Assembly (NCBI RefSeq): GCF_000308875.1
Contig: NZ_BAGL01000050.1
Location: forward strand, 1 to 64,000
Direction of reading: 5' to 3'
Length of the DNA: 64,000 nucleotides
From: Nocardia transvalensis NBRC 15921
Lineage (GTDB): Bacteria; Actinomycetota; Actinomycetes; Mycobacteriales; Mycobacteriaceae
Below are positions 9,205 to 17,256 of the stretch, in pieces. Every line of letters begins with the position of its first letter. The first letter of the stretch is position 1. The notes beneath the pieces were generated by a model, which did not search any database, had not been told where the DNA came from, and saw only the letters and a program-made list of their open reading frames with translations. Position numbers and translations under genes: made by a program.

Positions 9205-10080
9205 TCAGGCCGGGACGCTCACCGCCCGGGCGCGGGCCCGCCGCGCGAACAGGCCCGCGGCGACGGCGGCGGGAATGTTCATCAGCACCCCGTACACCGC
9301 CGCCGGTACCGCCATCGCGGAATCGTGCAGCACCGACGTCGCCACCGCGATGGCCAGCGCCCCGTTGTGTATCCCGATCTCCATCGCCGCCGCGACCGCC
9401 TGATCGGCCTCGATCCCGAACAGCCGCGCCGCGAAATAGCCCACCAGCAGCCCGATCGTGGCCAGCAGCAGGCACACCGCCGCCAGCGCCCCGACGTTCT
9501 CGGTGAGCGTGTCGACATCGCGCGCCACCGCCGCGACCACCACCAGCGCCAGCACCACCACCGACAGCACCTTCACCGCGCCGCGCCGCCGCCGTGACCA
9601 CTCCGGGAACCGGTGATGCACCCCCATGCCCAGCGCGACCGGAATCAGCACGATCGCGAACACCTGCGCGAACTTGTCCGGCCGCAGCCCGATCCCGGCG
9701 TCCCCGTCCAGGAACAGCGCATACGACAACCCCACCACCAGCGGCAGCGTGAACACGGCCAGCACCGAATTGACCGCGGTCAGGGTGATGTTGAGCGCCA
9801 CGTTACCGCCCGCCACATGGCTGAACAGATTGGCCGACGGCCCGCCCGGCGACGCCGCCAGCAGCAGCATCCCCGCCGCCACCGCGCCGTGCAGCCCGAA
9901 CGCGTAGATCAGCCCCAGGCAGATCGCCGGCAGCAGCGCCATCTGGCACACCAGCGCCACCGCCGCCGCCTTCGGATAACGCAGCACCCGCGCGAAATCG
10001 TCCACGGTCAGGGTCAGTCCGAGCCCGAACATCACCAAGGCCAGGGCCAGCGGCAGGAATACCGCGAACAACGAACCCAC
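9205..10080 (-). CDS. Bile acid:sodium symporter (BASS) family transporter
   Basis: A 291-aa integral membrane protein with about nine or ten hydrophobic helices, of the BASS/SBF family (sodium-coupled uptake of organic acids or sterol-like compounds). Family features include ALVMFGLGLTLTVDDF in the first helices, the LLLAASPGGPSANLFSHVAG crossover motif and GIHNGALAIAVA later. A GTG frame opens at 10104, but GTG 10080 has GAGGAG 6 bp upstream and is the better start. It lies downstream of a TetR gene on the same strand; that TetR is its probable regulator. Substrate unknown. Confidence 0.85.
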   Translation of the reverse strand: MGSLFAVFLPLALALVMFGLGLTLTVDDFARVLRYPKAAAVALVCQMALLPAICLGLIYAFGLHGAVAAGMLLLAASPGGPSANLFSHVAGGNVALNITLTAVNSVLAVFTLPLVVGLSYALFLDGDAGIGLRPDKFAQVFAIVLIPVALGMGVHHRFPEWSRRRRGAVKVLSVVVLALVVVAAVARDVDTLTENVGALAAVCLLLATIGLLVGYFAARLFGIEADQAVAAAMEIGIHNGALAIAVATSVLHDSAMAVPAAVYGVLMNIPAAVAAGLFARRARARAVSVPA

Positions 10081-10168
10081 TGCGAACTCCTCGTCTGCGC
10101 GCACGCCGCCCGTGCGGCACGGCCCCCGACACTATCGAGTCACGCCCGCCGCCGACCACGGCAAACCC

Positions 10169-10181
10169 TCACCGGTGGTGA
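10169..10181. promoter_or_regulatory. Inverted repeat between tetR and symporter genes
   Basis: TCACC-GGT-GGTGA is a perfect 5-3-5 dyad just after the tetR stop codon and about 90 bp before the symporter start. It could be a TetR-type operator for the symporter or a short hairpin. Confidence 0.35.
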
Positions 10182-10192
10182 AGATCTCGCAC

Positions 10193-10801
10193 TCAGGAGG
10201 CCGGAGCCGCCGACACCCGGACGATGAGATCGTCGATATAGGCGCGGAACAGCGCTGCCATGTCAACATGCTCGGGATCGAGCAACCACTGCAGCTGCAG
10301 GCCGTCCATCATCGCCGACACCTGGCGTGCGACCGCCGCGGTGTCGAGCCCCGCGGCGATCGTGCCGTCGGCGATACCGCCGTCGAGCGCGCGCGACAAC
10401 CACGCCTGCAGCCCGCGATACCGGCCGACCGCCCACGCGTGCGCCGGATGGCCCACGGTGACCGCCTCGCCGCTGACCACCGTGAACAACCGCACCAGCC
10501 CCGGCACGTGGACGTTGTGCTCGACCAGGCGCGCCAGCCGGTCCAGGGCGGCCGGGCCGCGCAGCGTCTCGTCGAAGCCGAGCCGTTCGCGATCGACGCG
10601 ATCGCGATGCTCGAGGACGGCCGCCAGCAGTGCGGCCTTGGTGGGGAAGTGGTGCAGCAGACCGGGCTGCGACAGGCCGCAGCCTGCGGCGATCTCGGCG
10701 ATCGACGCCCCGCGGAAACCGTTGTCGGCGAACATCTTCAGCGCGACATCGAGAATCCGCTCCCGGCGGGCCGCGCCCCGCGGGCGGCCGTCGCTGGACA
10801 T
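10193..10801 (-). CDS. TetR-family transcriptional regulator
   Basis: A 202-aa one-component repressor. The N-terminal HTH (about 10-55) reads RERILDVALKMFADNGFRGA then IAEIAAGCGLSQPGLLHHFP, the standard TetR signature. The C-terminal ligand-binding helices have no recognisable specificity. It is transcribed toward the BASS transporter, 112 bp away, and probably controls it. Confidence 0.88.
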   Translation of the reverse strand: MSSDGRPRGAARRERILDVALKMFADNGFRGASIAEIAAGCGLSQPGLLHHFPTKAALLAAVLEHRDRVDRERLGFDETLRGPAALDRLARLVEHNVHVPGLVRLFTVVSGEAVTVGHPAHAWAVGRYRGLQAWLSRALDGGIADGTIAAGLDTAAVARQVSAMMDGLQLQWLLDPEHVDMAALFRAYIDDLIVRVSAAPAS

Positions 10802-10814
10802 GCGGCGGAGCCTA

Positions 10815-11735
10815 TCACGGCGCCGCCACGCCGCCGACCGAGCGGTCGGTCCGTACGGTGCGGGCGGCGGGACGCAGTTCGCTCGGCGGCCTGCCGTGGT
10901 GGCGGCGGAAGGCGGTGCTGAAGGCGAACGGGTTGCGGTAGCCCACCTTCCGGGCGACCCCGGCGACGGTCTCGCCGCGGGCCAGCAGATCCGCGGCCAG
11001 CGTCATGCGCCGGCCGGTCAGATACGACAGCGGGGATTCGCCGAACAGCGCGGTGAAACGGCGGTAGAGCGTGGCACGCGAGACCGAGGCGTGCGCGGCG
11101 AGCGAATCGGCCGTCCACGGATGCCCCGGACTGGAATGGATCGCGTGCAGGATGCGGGCGACGATCGGATCCCGCAGCGCCGCATGCCATCCCGGCGAAT
11201 CCGGCTCCGCGCCGGCCAGCCACGCGCGCAGGGTGTGCGCCAGCAGCAGATCCAGCAGCCGGTCGCGGACGGCCTGACGGCTCGGGCCGAGGTCGATCTC
11301 CTCGTCCAGCAGCGCCAGCGCCGCCGGGGACGTCCCGGATTCCGCGGTGACACAGACGTATTCGGGTAGCGCGTCGAGCAGGCGGCGGCCCGCGATATCG
11401 ATACTGCCGTAGGTGCCCGCGATGATCACCGCCCGGCCGCCGTGCCCCGCCGCCGGCGCCCGCAGCGCCGCGCAGTGCTCGCCCGCCTCGACGCGCACCT
11501 GCGGGCGATCGCCGAGGACGTGCGGGCGCGGGCCGCGCACCAGGGCGATATCCCCGGCGGCGAGGTCGGCGGCGTACTCGTCGCGGCTGAGCCGGGCGTG
11601 GCCGTGCAGCACCGCGTACAGCGTCAGCGGCGCCGCCCGATCGGCCAGCCACGACCAGGGCGCCTGCCGGTCGGCACGCCACAGCAGCGAGCCCTGCGCG
11701 CGGATCCCCTGGAGCATCTCGGCGAGCACGTCCAC
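10815..11735 (-). CDS. AraC-family regulator with cupin_6-type sensor domain
   Basis: A 306-aa regulator. The N-terminal domain starts with VDVLAEMLQGIRAQGSLLWR, typical of the AraC-associated cupin (cupin_6) family. The C-terminal HTH is complete (DSLAAHASVSRATLYRRFTAL, then VAGVARKVGYRNPFAFSTAF). The open frame extends to 11996, but the family's usual start matches GTG 11735, with AGGA directly before it; GTG 11729 with better-spaced AGGAG is an alternative. It lies 13 bp upstream of the TetR gene and may be co-transcribed with it. Confidence 0.82.
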   Translation of the reverse strand: MDVLAEMLQGIRAQGSLLWRADRQAPWSWLADRAAPLTLYAVLHGHARLSRDEYAADLAAGDIALVRGPRPHVLGDRPQVRVEAGEHCAALRAPAAGHGGRAVIIAGTYGSIDIAGRRLLDALPEYVCVTAESGTSPAALALLDEEIDLGPSRQAVRDRLLDLLLAHTLRAWLAGAEPDSPGWHAALRDPIVARILHAIHSSPGHPWTADSLAAHASVSRATLYRRFTALFGESPLSYLTGRRMTLAADLLARGETVAGVARKVGYRNPFAFSTAFRRHHGRPPSELRPAARTVRTDRSVGGVAAP

Positions 11736-11774
11736 TCCTACGACGCTACCGAGTGCCGTGAACCGATCACGAAG

Positions 11775-11795
11775 GTTCGCGAACGCGTGTGTTCG
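11775..11795. promoter_or_regulatory. GTTCG-rich palindrome in the 308-bp gap 11736-12043
   Basis: The divergent gap between the AraC gene and the DUF2252 gene contains GTTCGCGAAC, a perfect 10-bp palindrome, followed 6 bp later by another GTTCG. It resembles a LexA-type GAAC/GTTC arrangement, but the spacing (6 instead of 4) does not fit a canonical SOS box. I see no gene or other clear element in the rest of the gap. Confidence 0.35.
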
Positions 11796-12043
11796 GGCCG
11801 ACCGGTGTGTACGCGGAGGACACGCGGGTGGATCGGGCCGGACCCCGATCCGGCATAGGGGCCTTGGCGAATGTCTCGGGGTCGTCTGCGCGTCGATGCC
11901 GTGACCGGGGCTTCCGCACGGCTTCGTCTCCGCTTCCGCCCTGCTGTTCGCCCGCCTCCCGGTCACCGTGGGCAGCGGTGCCCGCCCGCACCGCACCCGG
12001 CGGGGTTCTTGCTGTTCAGCGCCTACGGCGAGAAACTTGCAGC

Positions 12044-13408
12044 ATGGCCAATCCGACGGTGGTCGCGACCCAGGGGGATTCCACGGCGGCGGGCAAGGCC
12101 GCGCGCAAACGACTGACCCGGACCGACGCCGGGACCTGGAAACCGGGCGCCGGGCGGGCGGACCCCGTCGCGATCCTGGAACGGCAGGCGCTGACCAGGC
12201 TGCCGTTCCTGGTGCCGATCCGGTACGCGCGAATGATGCAGTCGCCGTTCGCGTTCCTGCGCGGCGCGCCCGCGATCATGGCCGCCGACCTGGCCCAGGG
12301 CGAGAACACCGGGCTGCGCGTGCAACTGTGCGGCGACGCCCACATCGCCAACTTCGGGCTCTACGCCTCGCCCGAACGCAACCTCGTCTTCGACGTGAAC
12401 GACTTCGACGAGACCCTGCCCGGCCCCTTCGAATGGGACGTCAAACGGCTGTGCGCCAGCGCCGCGGTCGCCGCCCGCGACGGCGGCTGCACCGACGAAC
12501 AGGCCGTGGGCGCCGTCCGCGCCGCCGCCACCGCCTACCGCGAGACCATGCACCGCCTCGCGGAACTCGACAGCCTGACCGTCTGGTACCAGAGCGCCGC
12601 CGCCGAGGACTACATGCGGCTGATCGAGAAGCCCAAACAGCGCCGCAAGGTCGAGAAGACCGCCAACAGCGCCCGCCGCCGCACGAGCCTGCAGGCACTG
12701 GACAAGCTGACCGAACCCGACGCGCACGGCATCCCGCGGATCAAGAACCAGCCGCCGCTGCTCGTGCCGATCGAAACGATGGACCGGCGGCTGCTGGAAG
12801 CCACCTTCGCCGACTACCGCGAAAGCCTGCCCGACGAGCGCCGCACCCTCATCGACCGCTACGAGATCGTCGACTTCGCCCTCAAGGTCGTCGGCGTCGG
12901 CAGCGTCGGCACCCGCTGCTTCGTGCTGCTGCTGCAGGACCGCGAAACCGCGAGCCCGCTGTTCCTCCAGGTGAAACAGGCCGAATGCTCGGTCCTCGCC
13001 GACCACCTCGCCCCCAGCGACTACCGCCACCAGGGGCAGCGCGTGGTCGTCGGGCAGCGGCTCATGCAGTCGGCCAGCGACATCTTCCTCGGCTGGTCCA
13101 CCGGCCCCGCGGACAACTGGTTCTACATCCGCCAGCTGCGGGACATGAAGGGCTCGGCCGACATCGCCTCCATGTCCGCCGCGGAACTGGCCGTCTACGC
13201 CGCCCTCTGCGGCACGGTGCTGGCCCGCGCCCACGCCCGCTCGGGTGACCGCGTCGCCATCGCCGGCTACCTCGGCGGCAGCGACGTCTTCGACACCGCC
13301 ATGGCCGATTTCGCCCTCTCCTACGCCGACCAGACCCTGACCGACCAGCAGGCGTTGCGCGAGGCCATCGACTCCGGGCGCGTGGAATGCGCCGCGGAAC
13401 CCTACTGA
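12044..13408 (+). CDS. DUF2252 family protein
   Basis: A 454-aa protein matching the DUF2252 family, kinase-fold-like proteins of unknown function common in actinobacteria. Diagnostic segments are VQLCGDAHIANFG and FDVNDFDET, which resemble the catalytic and metal-binding loops of aminoglycoside-phosphotransferase-like folds, plus FLQVKQAECSVL and GQRVVVGQRLMQ. The frame is open back to 11789, but that extension is Arg/Pro-rich and implausible; ATG 12044 gives a natural start, although its ribosome binding site is weak. Activity and substrate are unknown. Confidence 0.85.
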   Translation: MANPTVVATQGDSTAAGKAARKRLTRTDAGTWKPGAGRADPVAILERQALTRLPFLVPIRYARMMQSPFAFLRGAPAIMAADLAQGENTGLRVQLCGDAHIANFGLYASPERNLVFDVNDFDETLPGPFEWDVKRLCASAAVAARDGGCTDEQAVGAVRAAATAYRETMHRLAELDSLTVWYQSAAAEDYMRLIEKPKQRRKVEKTANSARRRTSLQALDKLTEPDAHGIPRIKNQPPLLVPIETMDRRLLEATFADYRESLPDERRTLIDRYEIVDFALKVVGVGSVGTRCFVLLLQDRETASPLFLQVKQAECSVLADHLAPSDYRHQGQRVVVGQRLMQSASDIFLGWSTGPADNWFYIRQLRDMKGSADIASMSAAELAVYAALCGTVLARAHARSGDRVAIAGYLGGSDVFDTAMADFALSYADQTLTDQQALREAIDSGRVECAAEPY

Positions 13409-13496
13409 ACCTCACAACGGGGTGGCCGCGGCCGGTGAAACCGGCGGTCCTGGTTAGCATCGGTCCTACCTATCGAGGACACCCCGAGGACTTGCG

Positions 13497-14966
13497 TTGA
13501 CTGACGAACTCGACCGCTGGAACGCTCACGAGGCTTCGGCCGAGGCGATGATCCCGATCATCGGCCGGCTGTACCGCGGGAAGGGGGTGACCATCCTGCT
13601 GCACAGCCGGTCGCTGGTGAACAAATCGGTGATCAGCATCCTGCGTACCCACCGCTTCGCCCGCCAGATCGAGGGCGAGGAGCTGTCGGTCGAGGAGACC
13701 CTGCCGTTCCTCGAGGCTCTCGCCGCCCTGGATCTGGGCCCGTGCAAGATCGACCTCGGCCGGCTGGTCACGGCCTACCGCACCGATACGCGCGAGCTGT
13801 CGATCCCCGAGTTCACCGCGGCGGTGCTCGCGGAGGTCACCGGCGGCAACAAGGCCGAGCACGGCCCCCGCGACGTGGTCCTCTACGGATTCGGGCGCAT
13901 CGGACGCCTGGTCGCCCGCCTGCTCATCGAGAAGGCCGGCTCCGGCAACGGGCTGAACCTGCGCGCGGTCGTCGTGCGCAAGGGCGGCGAGGGCGATCTC
14001 GCCAAGCGGGCCTCGCTGCTGCGCCGCGATTCGGTGCACGGCAAATTCGACGGCACGATCAAGGTCGACGCCGAGAACGACACCATCGTCGCCAACGGCA
14101 ACGTCATCAGGTTCGTCTACAGCGACGACCCGTCGGCGATCGACTACACCGACTACGGCATCCGCGACGCGATCCTCGTCGACAACACCGGGAAATGGCG
14201 TGACCGGCAAGGGCTTTCGCAGCACCTGCGGCCCGGCATCGCGAAGGTCGTGCTCACCGCGCCCGGTAAGGGTGACCTGCCGAATATCGTGCACGGCGTC
14301 AACCACCGCGCGCTGGACCTCTCGGAGCGGATCTACACGTGCGCGTCCTGCACCACCAACGCGATCGTGCCGCCGCTCAAGGCGATGGACGACGAATTCG
14401 GCATCGTCCGCGGCCACGTGGAGACCGTCCACTCGTTCACCAACGACCAGAACCTGCTGGACAACTACCACAAGGCCGACCGCCGCGGCCGCTCCGCGCC
14501 GTTCAACCTCGTCCTCACCGAAACCGGCGCCGCCTCCGCGGTCGCCAAGGCCATGCCGGACTTCGAGGCCAAGATCACCGGCAACTCGATCCGCGTCCCC
14601 ACCCCCGACGTCTCCGTCGCGATCCTCAACCTGCACCTGAAGCGCGAGACCACCCGCGAGGAAGTGCTCGACTACCTGCGCCGCGTCTCACTGGCCGGCC
14701 CGCTGAGCCGCAACCTCGACTACACCGCCGCCACCGACGTCGTCTCCAGCGACTTCATCGGCTCCCGAGCCGCCTCGATCGTCGACGCCAACGCCACCAT
14801 CGTCGACGCCGACACCGCCATCCTCTACCTCTGGTACGACAACGAATTCGGCTACTCCTGCCAGGTAGTCCGCACAGTCCAGTACATCTCCGGCATCGAA
14901 TACCCCACCTACCCCCAGCTGGACACCGCAGACCTCACCCCCGAGATTCCCGTCCCCGCGGGGTAG
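13497..14966 (+). CDS. gap: Long-form glyceraldehyde-3-phosphate dehydrogenase
   Basis: A 489-aa enzyme: a GAPDH core preceded by an about 125-residue N-terminal extension, as in the second (GapB-type) GAPDH of corynebacteria and relatives. The Rossmann motif is YGFGRIGR. The catalytic cysteine is Cys285 in CASCTTNAI, with the partner His in TVHSFTNDQ; the conserved LWYDNEFGYS is near the C-terminus. It interconverts glyceraldehyde 3-phosphate and 1,3-bisphosphoglycerate; by analogy with the corynebacterial long form, NADP use in the gluconeogenic direction is possible but not visible here. Start is TTG with GAGGA 6 bp upstream. Its last 32 bp overlap the convergent gene on the other strand. 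Confidence 0.92.
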   Translation: MTDELDRWNAHEASAEAMIPIIGRLYRGKGVTILLHSRSLVNKSVISILRTHRFARQIEGEELSVEETLPFLEALAALDLGPCKIDLGRLVTAYRTDTRELSIPEFTAAVLAEVTGGNKAEHGPRDVVLYGFGRIGRLVARLLIEKAGSGNGLNLRAVVVRKGGEGDLAKRASLLRRDSVHGKFDGTIKVDAENDTIVANGNVIRFVYSDDPSAIDYTDYGIRDAILVDNTGKWRDRQGLSQHLRPGIAKVVLTAPGKGDLPNIVHGVNHRALDLSERIYTCASCTTNAIVPPLKAMDDEFGIVRGHVETVHSFTNDQNLLDNYHKADRRGRSAPFNLVLTETGAASAVAKAMPDFEAKITGNSIRVPTPDVSVAILNLHLKRETTREEVLDYLRRVSLAGPLSRNLDYTAATDVVSSDFIGSRAASIVDANATIVDADTAILYLWYDNEFGYSCQVVRTVQYISGIEYPTYPQLDTADLTPEIPVPAG

Positions 14967-15573
14967 TCAGTGCGGCAACGAAGTTCGCGTGGGCGCGAAG
15001 TCGCACGCCGGTCAGGTCCACGATGGGCATGATGCGGACGATCGTCGTGGAACGGATGTAGGCCAGCATCGCGGCGAGCAGCCCGAACGGAATCCAGCCG
15101 GGAAAGATCAACAGCACCAGCACGGTCGGGCGAAAACCCAGCTGACTTGCGGCGAACACGAGATACAGCGCGACCAGGCCCAGAGCGATGAAAGCGTGCC
15201 CGATCCACCGATACGCCGAGGAAACCCGAAGGCACCGTGGACAAACCGGCCACTCGCCCTCGACCACGCCCTTTATCAGTTCCGTCTGCACCGGCGCACC
15301 GGTCGCCACCCGCCGGGGCATTCCCGATATCAGCGTTCCCAACTGGTTCGCCGCCGTGACCTGCACCCAGCCCCTACGCGCCCGGGCGAACCGAATATCC
15401 TTGGCGCGCTTCCCGGCAGCGGGCCGACCGTGCGCGGCACACACATCCGGTAGCGATTCGGTGAGTTGCAGGACGAAGCCGTCCGCTGCGGCCGACGAAG
15501 CGTCCTCGAAGTCGGAGCGAAGCCGGGCGTGAAGTACGACGGTCCCTTCCTGCGCCGCGTCCTCCTCCGTCAC
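14935..15573 (-). CDS. Hypothetical two-helix membrane protein, last gene of the WXG/EspC-like operon
   Basis: About 212 aa. The first 110 residues are soluble, followed by a CPRC pair that could bind zinc, then two strong membrane helices (about 125-145 and 150-172) and a short basic C-terminal tail. The GTG at 15573 forms a 4-bp GTGA overlap with the preceding gene, indicating translational coupling; GTG 15582 is an alternative. The gene ends 32 bp inside the convergent GAPDH gene. I do not recognise the family. Being last in an operon of secretion-substrate-like genes suggests a membrane accessory for that system, which is inference. Confidence 0.7.
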   Translation of the reverse strand: MTEEDAAQEGTVVLHARLRSDFEDASSAAADGFVLQLTESLPDVCAAHGRPAAGKRAKDIRFARARRGWVQVTAANQLGTLISGMPRRVATGAPVQTELIKGVVEGEWPVCPRCLRVSSAYRWIGHAFIALGLVALYLVFAASQLGFRPTVLVLLIFPGWIPFGLLAAMLAYIRSTTIVRIMPIVDLTGVRLRAHANFVAALTTPRGRESRG

Positions 15574-16043
15574 CGCAACCACCCTTGCTGACGACGCTGC
15601 TGGAAGTACAGGTCGTCGTCGTCCGGCTCGTCGGGAACGAAGATCTGCTCACGATTCGGTGCACGGGTGCCCGGAAGAACGCGCGGGGCTGTCGATTTCG
15701 CCGGCCCGGGGGGCGGCGGCGTCGCGGGCGGTTCGGCCGGAGGGTTCCGTAACCGTTCGAGTTCCGCGTCGCCTCGGGCAGCGAGCCGTTCTCGTTCCTC
15801 CTCCGGCATCGACAGATCCCGATCGATGATATTCCGGGGTATCCGGTCGACGACCTGAGCGAACGATTCGGAGTTTCCGAAGGCACGCATACTTGTGCGG
15901 CCCGCGAGGACATCGTCGATCTGCCTGCGCAGGTCCGGGTCCGTGGCCGCCGACTTGATCGCTTCGAACGACCTGCGCAGATGCCGTGAGGCGCCCTGAT
16001 CGCCGTGTGCGATGTCGAAAAGGGGTTCGGGTGGTTGTGACAT
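15570..16043 (-). CDS. Hypothetical protein in the WXG/EspC-like operon
   Basis: About 157 aa, unrecognised. The N-terminal half is helical and charged (HLRRSFEAIKSAA, LRRQIDDVLAGRTSMRAFG, FAQVVDRIPR). The middle is Pro-rich (PPAEPPATPPPPGPA) and the tail very acidic then basic (PDEPDDDDLYFQQRRQQGW). No membrane segment or signal peptide. It follows the 241-aa WXG-like gene by a few bases and overlaps the next gene by 4 bp, so it is clearly part of the operon. A chaperone or docking role for the secreted pair is possible but unproven. Confidence 0.7.
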   Translation of the reverse strand: MSQPPEPLFDIAHGDQGASRHLRRSFEAIKSAATDPDLRRQIDDVLAGRTSMRAFGNSESFAQVVDRIPRNIIDRDLSMPEEERERLAARGDAELERLRNPPAEPPATPPPPGPAKSTAPRVLPGTRAPNREQIFVPDEPDDDDLYFQQRRQQGWLR

Positions 16044-16049
16044 CACCGA

Positions 16050-16775
16050 TCACACTCCGAGGTTGTCGTAGGCCGCATTCGGCAGCGGCGGAAGTTTGTC
16101 CGGCGCAGTCTGGTTGGACAACCCGTACAGTTCGCCGATTACGCCGTAGACGACTTTGAAGGTCACTGTCACCCAGTTGACGACCTGGTCGATCTTTATG
16201 ATGATGCGTGCGATGCAGGCAGCGGAAACCGCTGCCTGCGCGGCTGCAGCGGGGGCTCCCACCAGGCTCGATGCCAGGATTGCTTCAGCCGCCCACGACG
16301 CGGCCAAGAATATGATCTCGTCGGCGACGTCTTGCAGCAGGTCGGCCACAAGTCGTGCCCGTTCCCGCATCAAGGTCGCGGTATTGCTCAGTTTCCGTTC
16401 GATCTCCTCCAGCGAGCGCACCTGAAAATCGACGGAACGAGCGAGCTGGTTGAAATAGGTTTCCGCTGCGGTCGCCGCCTTGCCCTGCCAGGACTGTTCG
16501 ACCGTGTTCTGCCAGTCCGTGCGCAGGGCCTCCGCGTAGGCGGCGTTGAAGCGACCGAGATTACCCGCTGCTCCTCCGGCCTTCTCGACCGCCTCCCAGT
16601 CGCCCTCCATGTGCTGTGCGGCCCAGCCGAACGGATCGAATCCGGCGAGACTCTTGGCGATTTCGGCGATGTAATAGGCCGGCGATGCGAAGTTCCCGCC
16701 GAGAACGAACGGGCCGAGGAACGGCATCGGATCCTCGGCAGACGGGTCTTGCAGCGCCTCGTCCGGGCGGCTCAT
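16050..16775 (-). CDS. WXG-motif protein, probable type VII secretion substrate
   Basis: A 241-aa mostly helical protein. The helix-turn-helix region at about 55-130 carries Trp96-Gln97-Gly98 (SWQGKAA), the WXG hairpin of the WXG100 superfamily. A hydrophobic Ala-rich stretch follows at about 150-190, giving an EspA/EspB-like long substrate rather than a compact WXG100 protein. The start overlaps the stop of the preceding EspC-like gene (ATGA), so the two proteins are made together and probably form a heterodimer. No ESX core genes (EccA-E, MycP) lie in the window, so export would rely on a system encoded elsewhere. Confidence 0.75.
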   Translation of the reverse strand: MSRPDEALQDPSAEDPMPFLGPFVLGGNFASPAYYIAEIAKSLAGFDPFGWAAQHMEGDWEAVEKAGGAAGNLGRFNAAYAEALRTDWQNTVEQSWQGKAATAAETYFNQLARSVDFQVRSLEEIERKLSNTATLMRERARLVADLLQDVADEIIFLAASWAAEAILASSLVGAPAAAAQAAVSAACIARIIIKIDQVVNWVTVTFKVVYGVIGELYGLSNQTAPDKLPPLPNAAYDNLGV

Positions 16776-17092
16776 TTGGTCGTCGTCGGGTAGGCGGCAT
16801 CCAACTTCCGGGCCGACTCGGTTTCGGTGGTCCGGTACATCTGCGCGGAGGCGGTCAGCTCCGCGGAGGAATTCTGGGCGAGAGATTGCAGGTGGTTGTA
16901 GTTGGCTACCACGTTCTCGCGAATCTGGTCGACAACTTTTTTGACCTCGCCGTAGATACGCATCTCCGCGTCAGCGAGATCCATCCATTTCGTGGCATGG
17001 CCGGATGCGGTGGCGGCCTGCCCGGCCAAGTCGAGCAGAGAACCTGCCAGCTTGTCCAGGTCGTCGGGGACGACTCGGAAATCTTCTGTCAT
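16772..17092 (-). CDS. EspC-like type VII secretion substrate
   Basis: A 106-aa helical-hairpin protein. The N-terminus (FRVVPDDLDKLAGSLLDLAG) matches the EspC/DUF2580 style, and the C-terminal end has Tyr86-x-x-x-Glu90 (YRTTE), the YxxxD/E export signal of ESX substrates. Together with the WXG protein encoded immediately downstream (4-bp ATGA overlap), it completes the bipartite signal expected for a secreted pair. The frame is open to 17179, but ATG 17092 follows GGGGGA by about 6 bp and is the natural start. First gene of the four-gene operon. Confidence 0.8.
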   Translation of the reverse strand: MTEDFRVVPDDLDKLAGSLLDLAGQAATASGHATKWMDLADAEMRIYGEVKKVVDQIRENVVANYNHLQSLAQNSSAELTASAQMYRTTETESARKLDAAYPTTTK

Positions 17093-17256
17093 AGGGTTCC
17101 CCCGCTTCCTGATCCAGCCCGCTGCCCGAACCGAGCCCTTCTCTGGTTGGACGCAGTTCGCCATCCTATGGTTCCACACGGGAAACGCCGGGGATCGGAC
17201 CCCCGCTCGCTGAAATCGGCGGGACTCGGCCGGAACGGGCTGCTACCGAACGGATC

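Noticed and set aside
11775..11795. SOS box upstream of the DUF2252 gene
   Set aside because: GAAC and GTTC half-sites are 6 bp apart rather than 4; kept only as an unassigned palindrome.
14960..15061. Extension of plus-strand frames beyond GAPDH
   Set aside because: They are shadow frames past the GAPDH stop; the minus-strand membrane gene explains the region.
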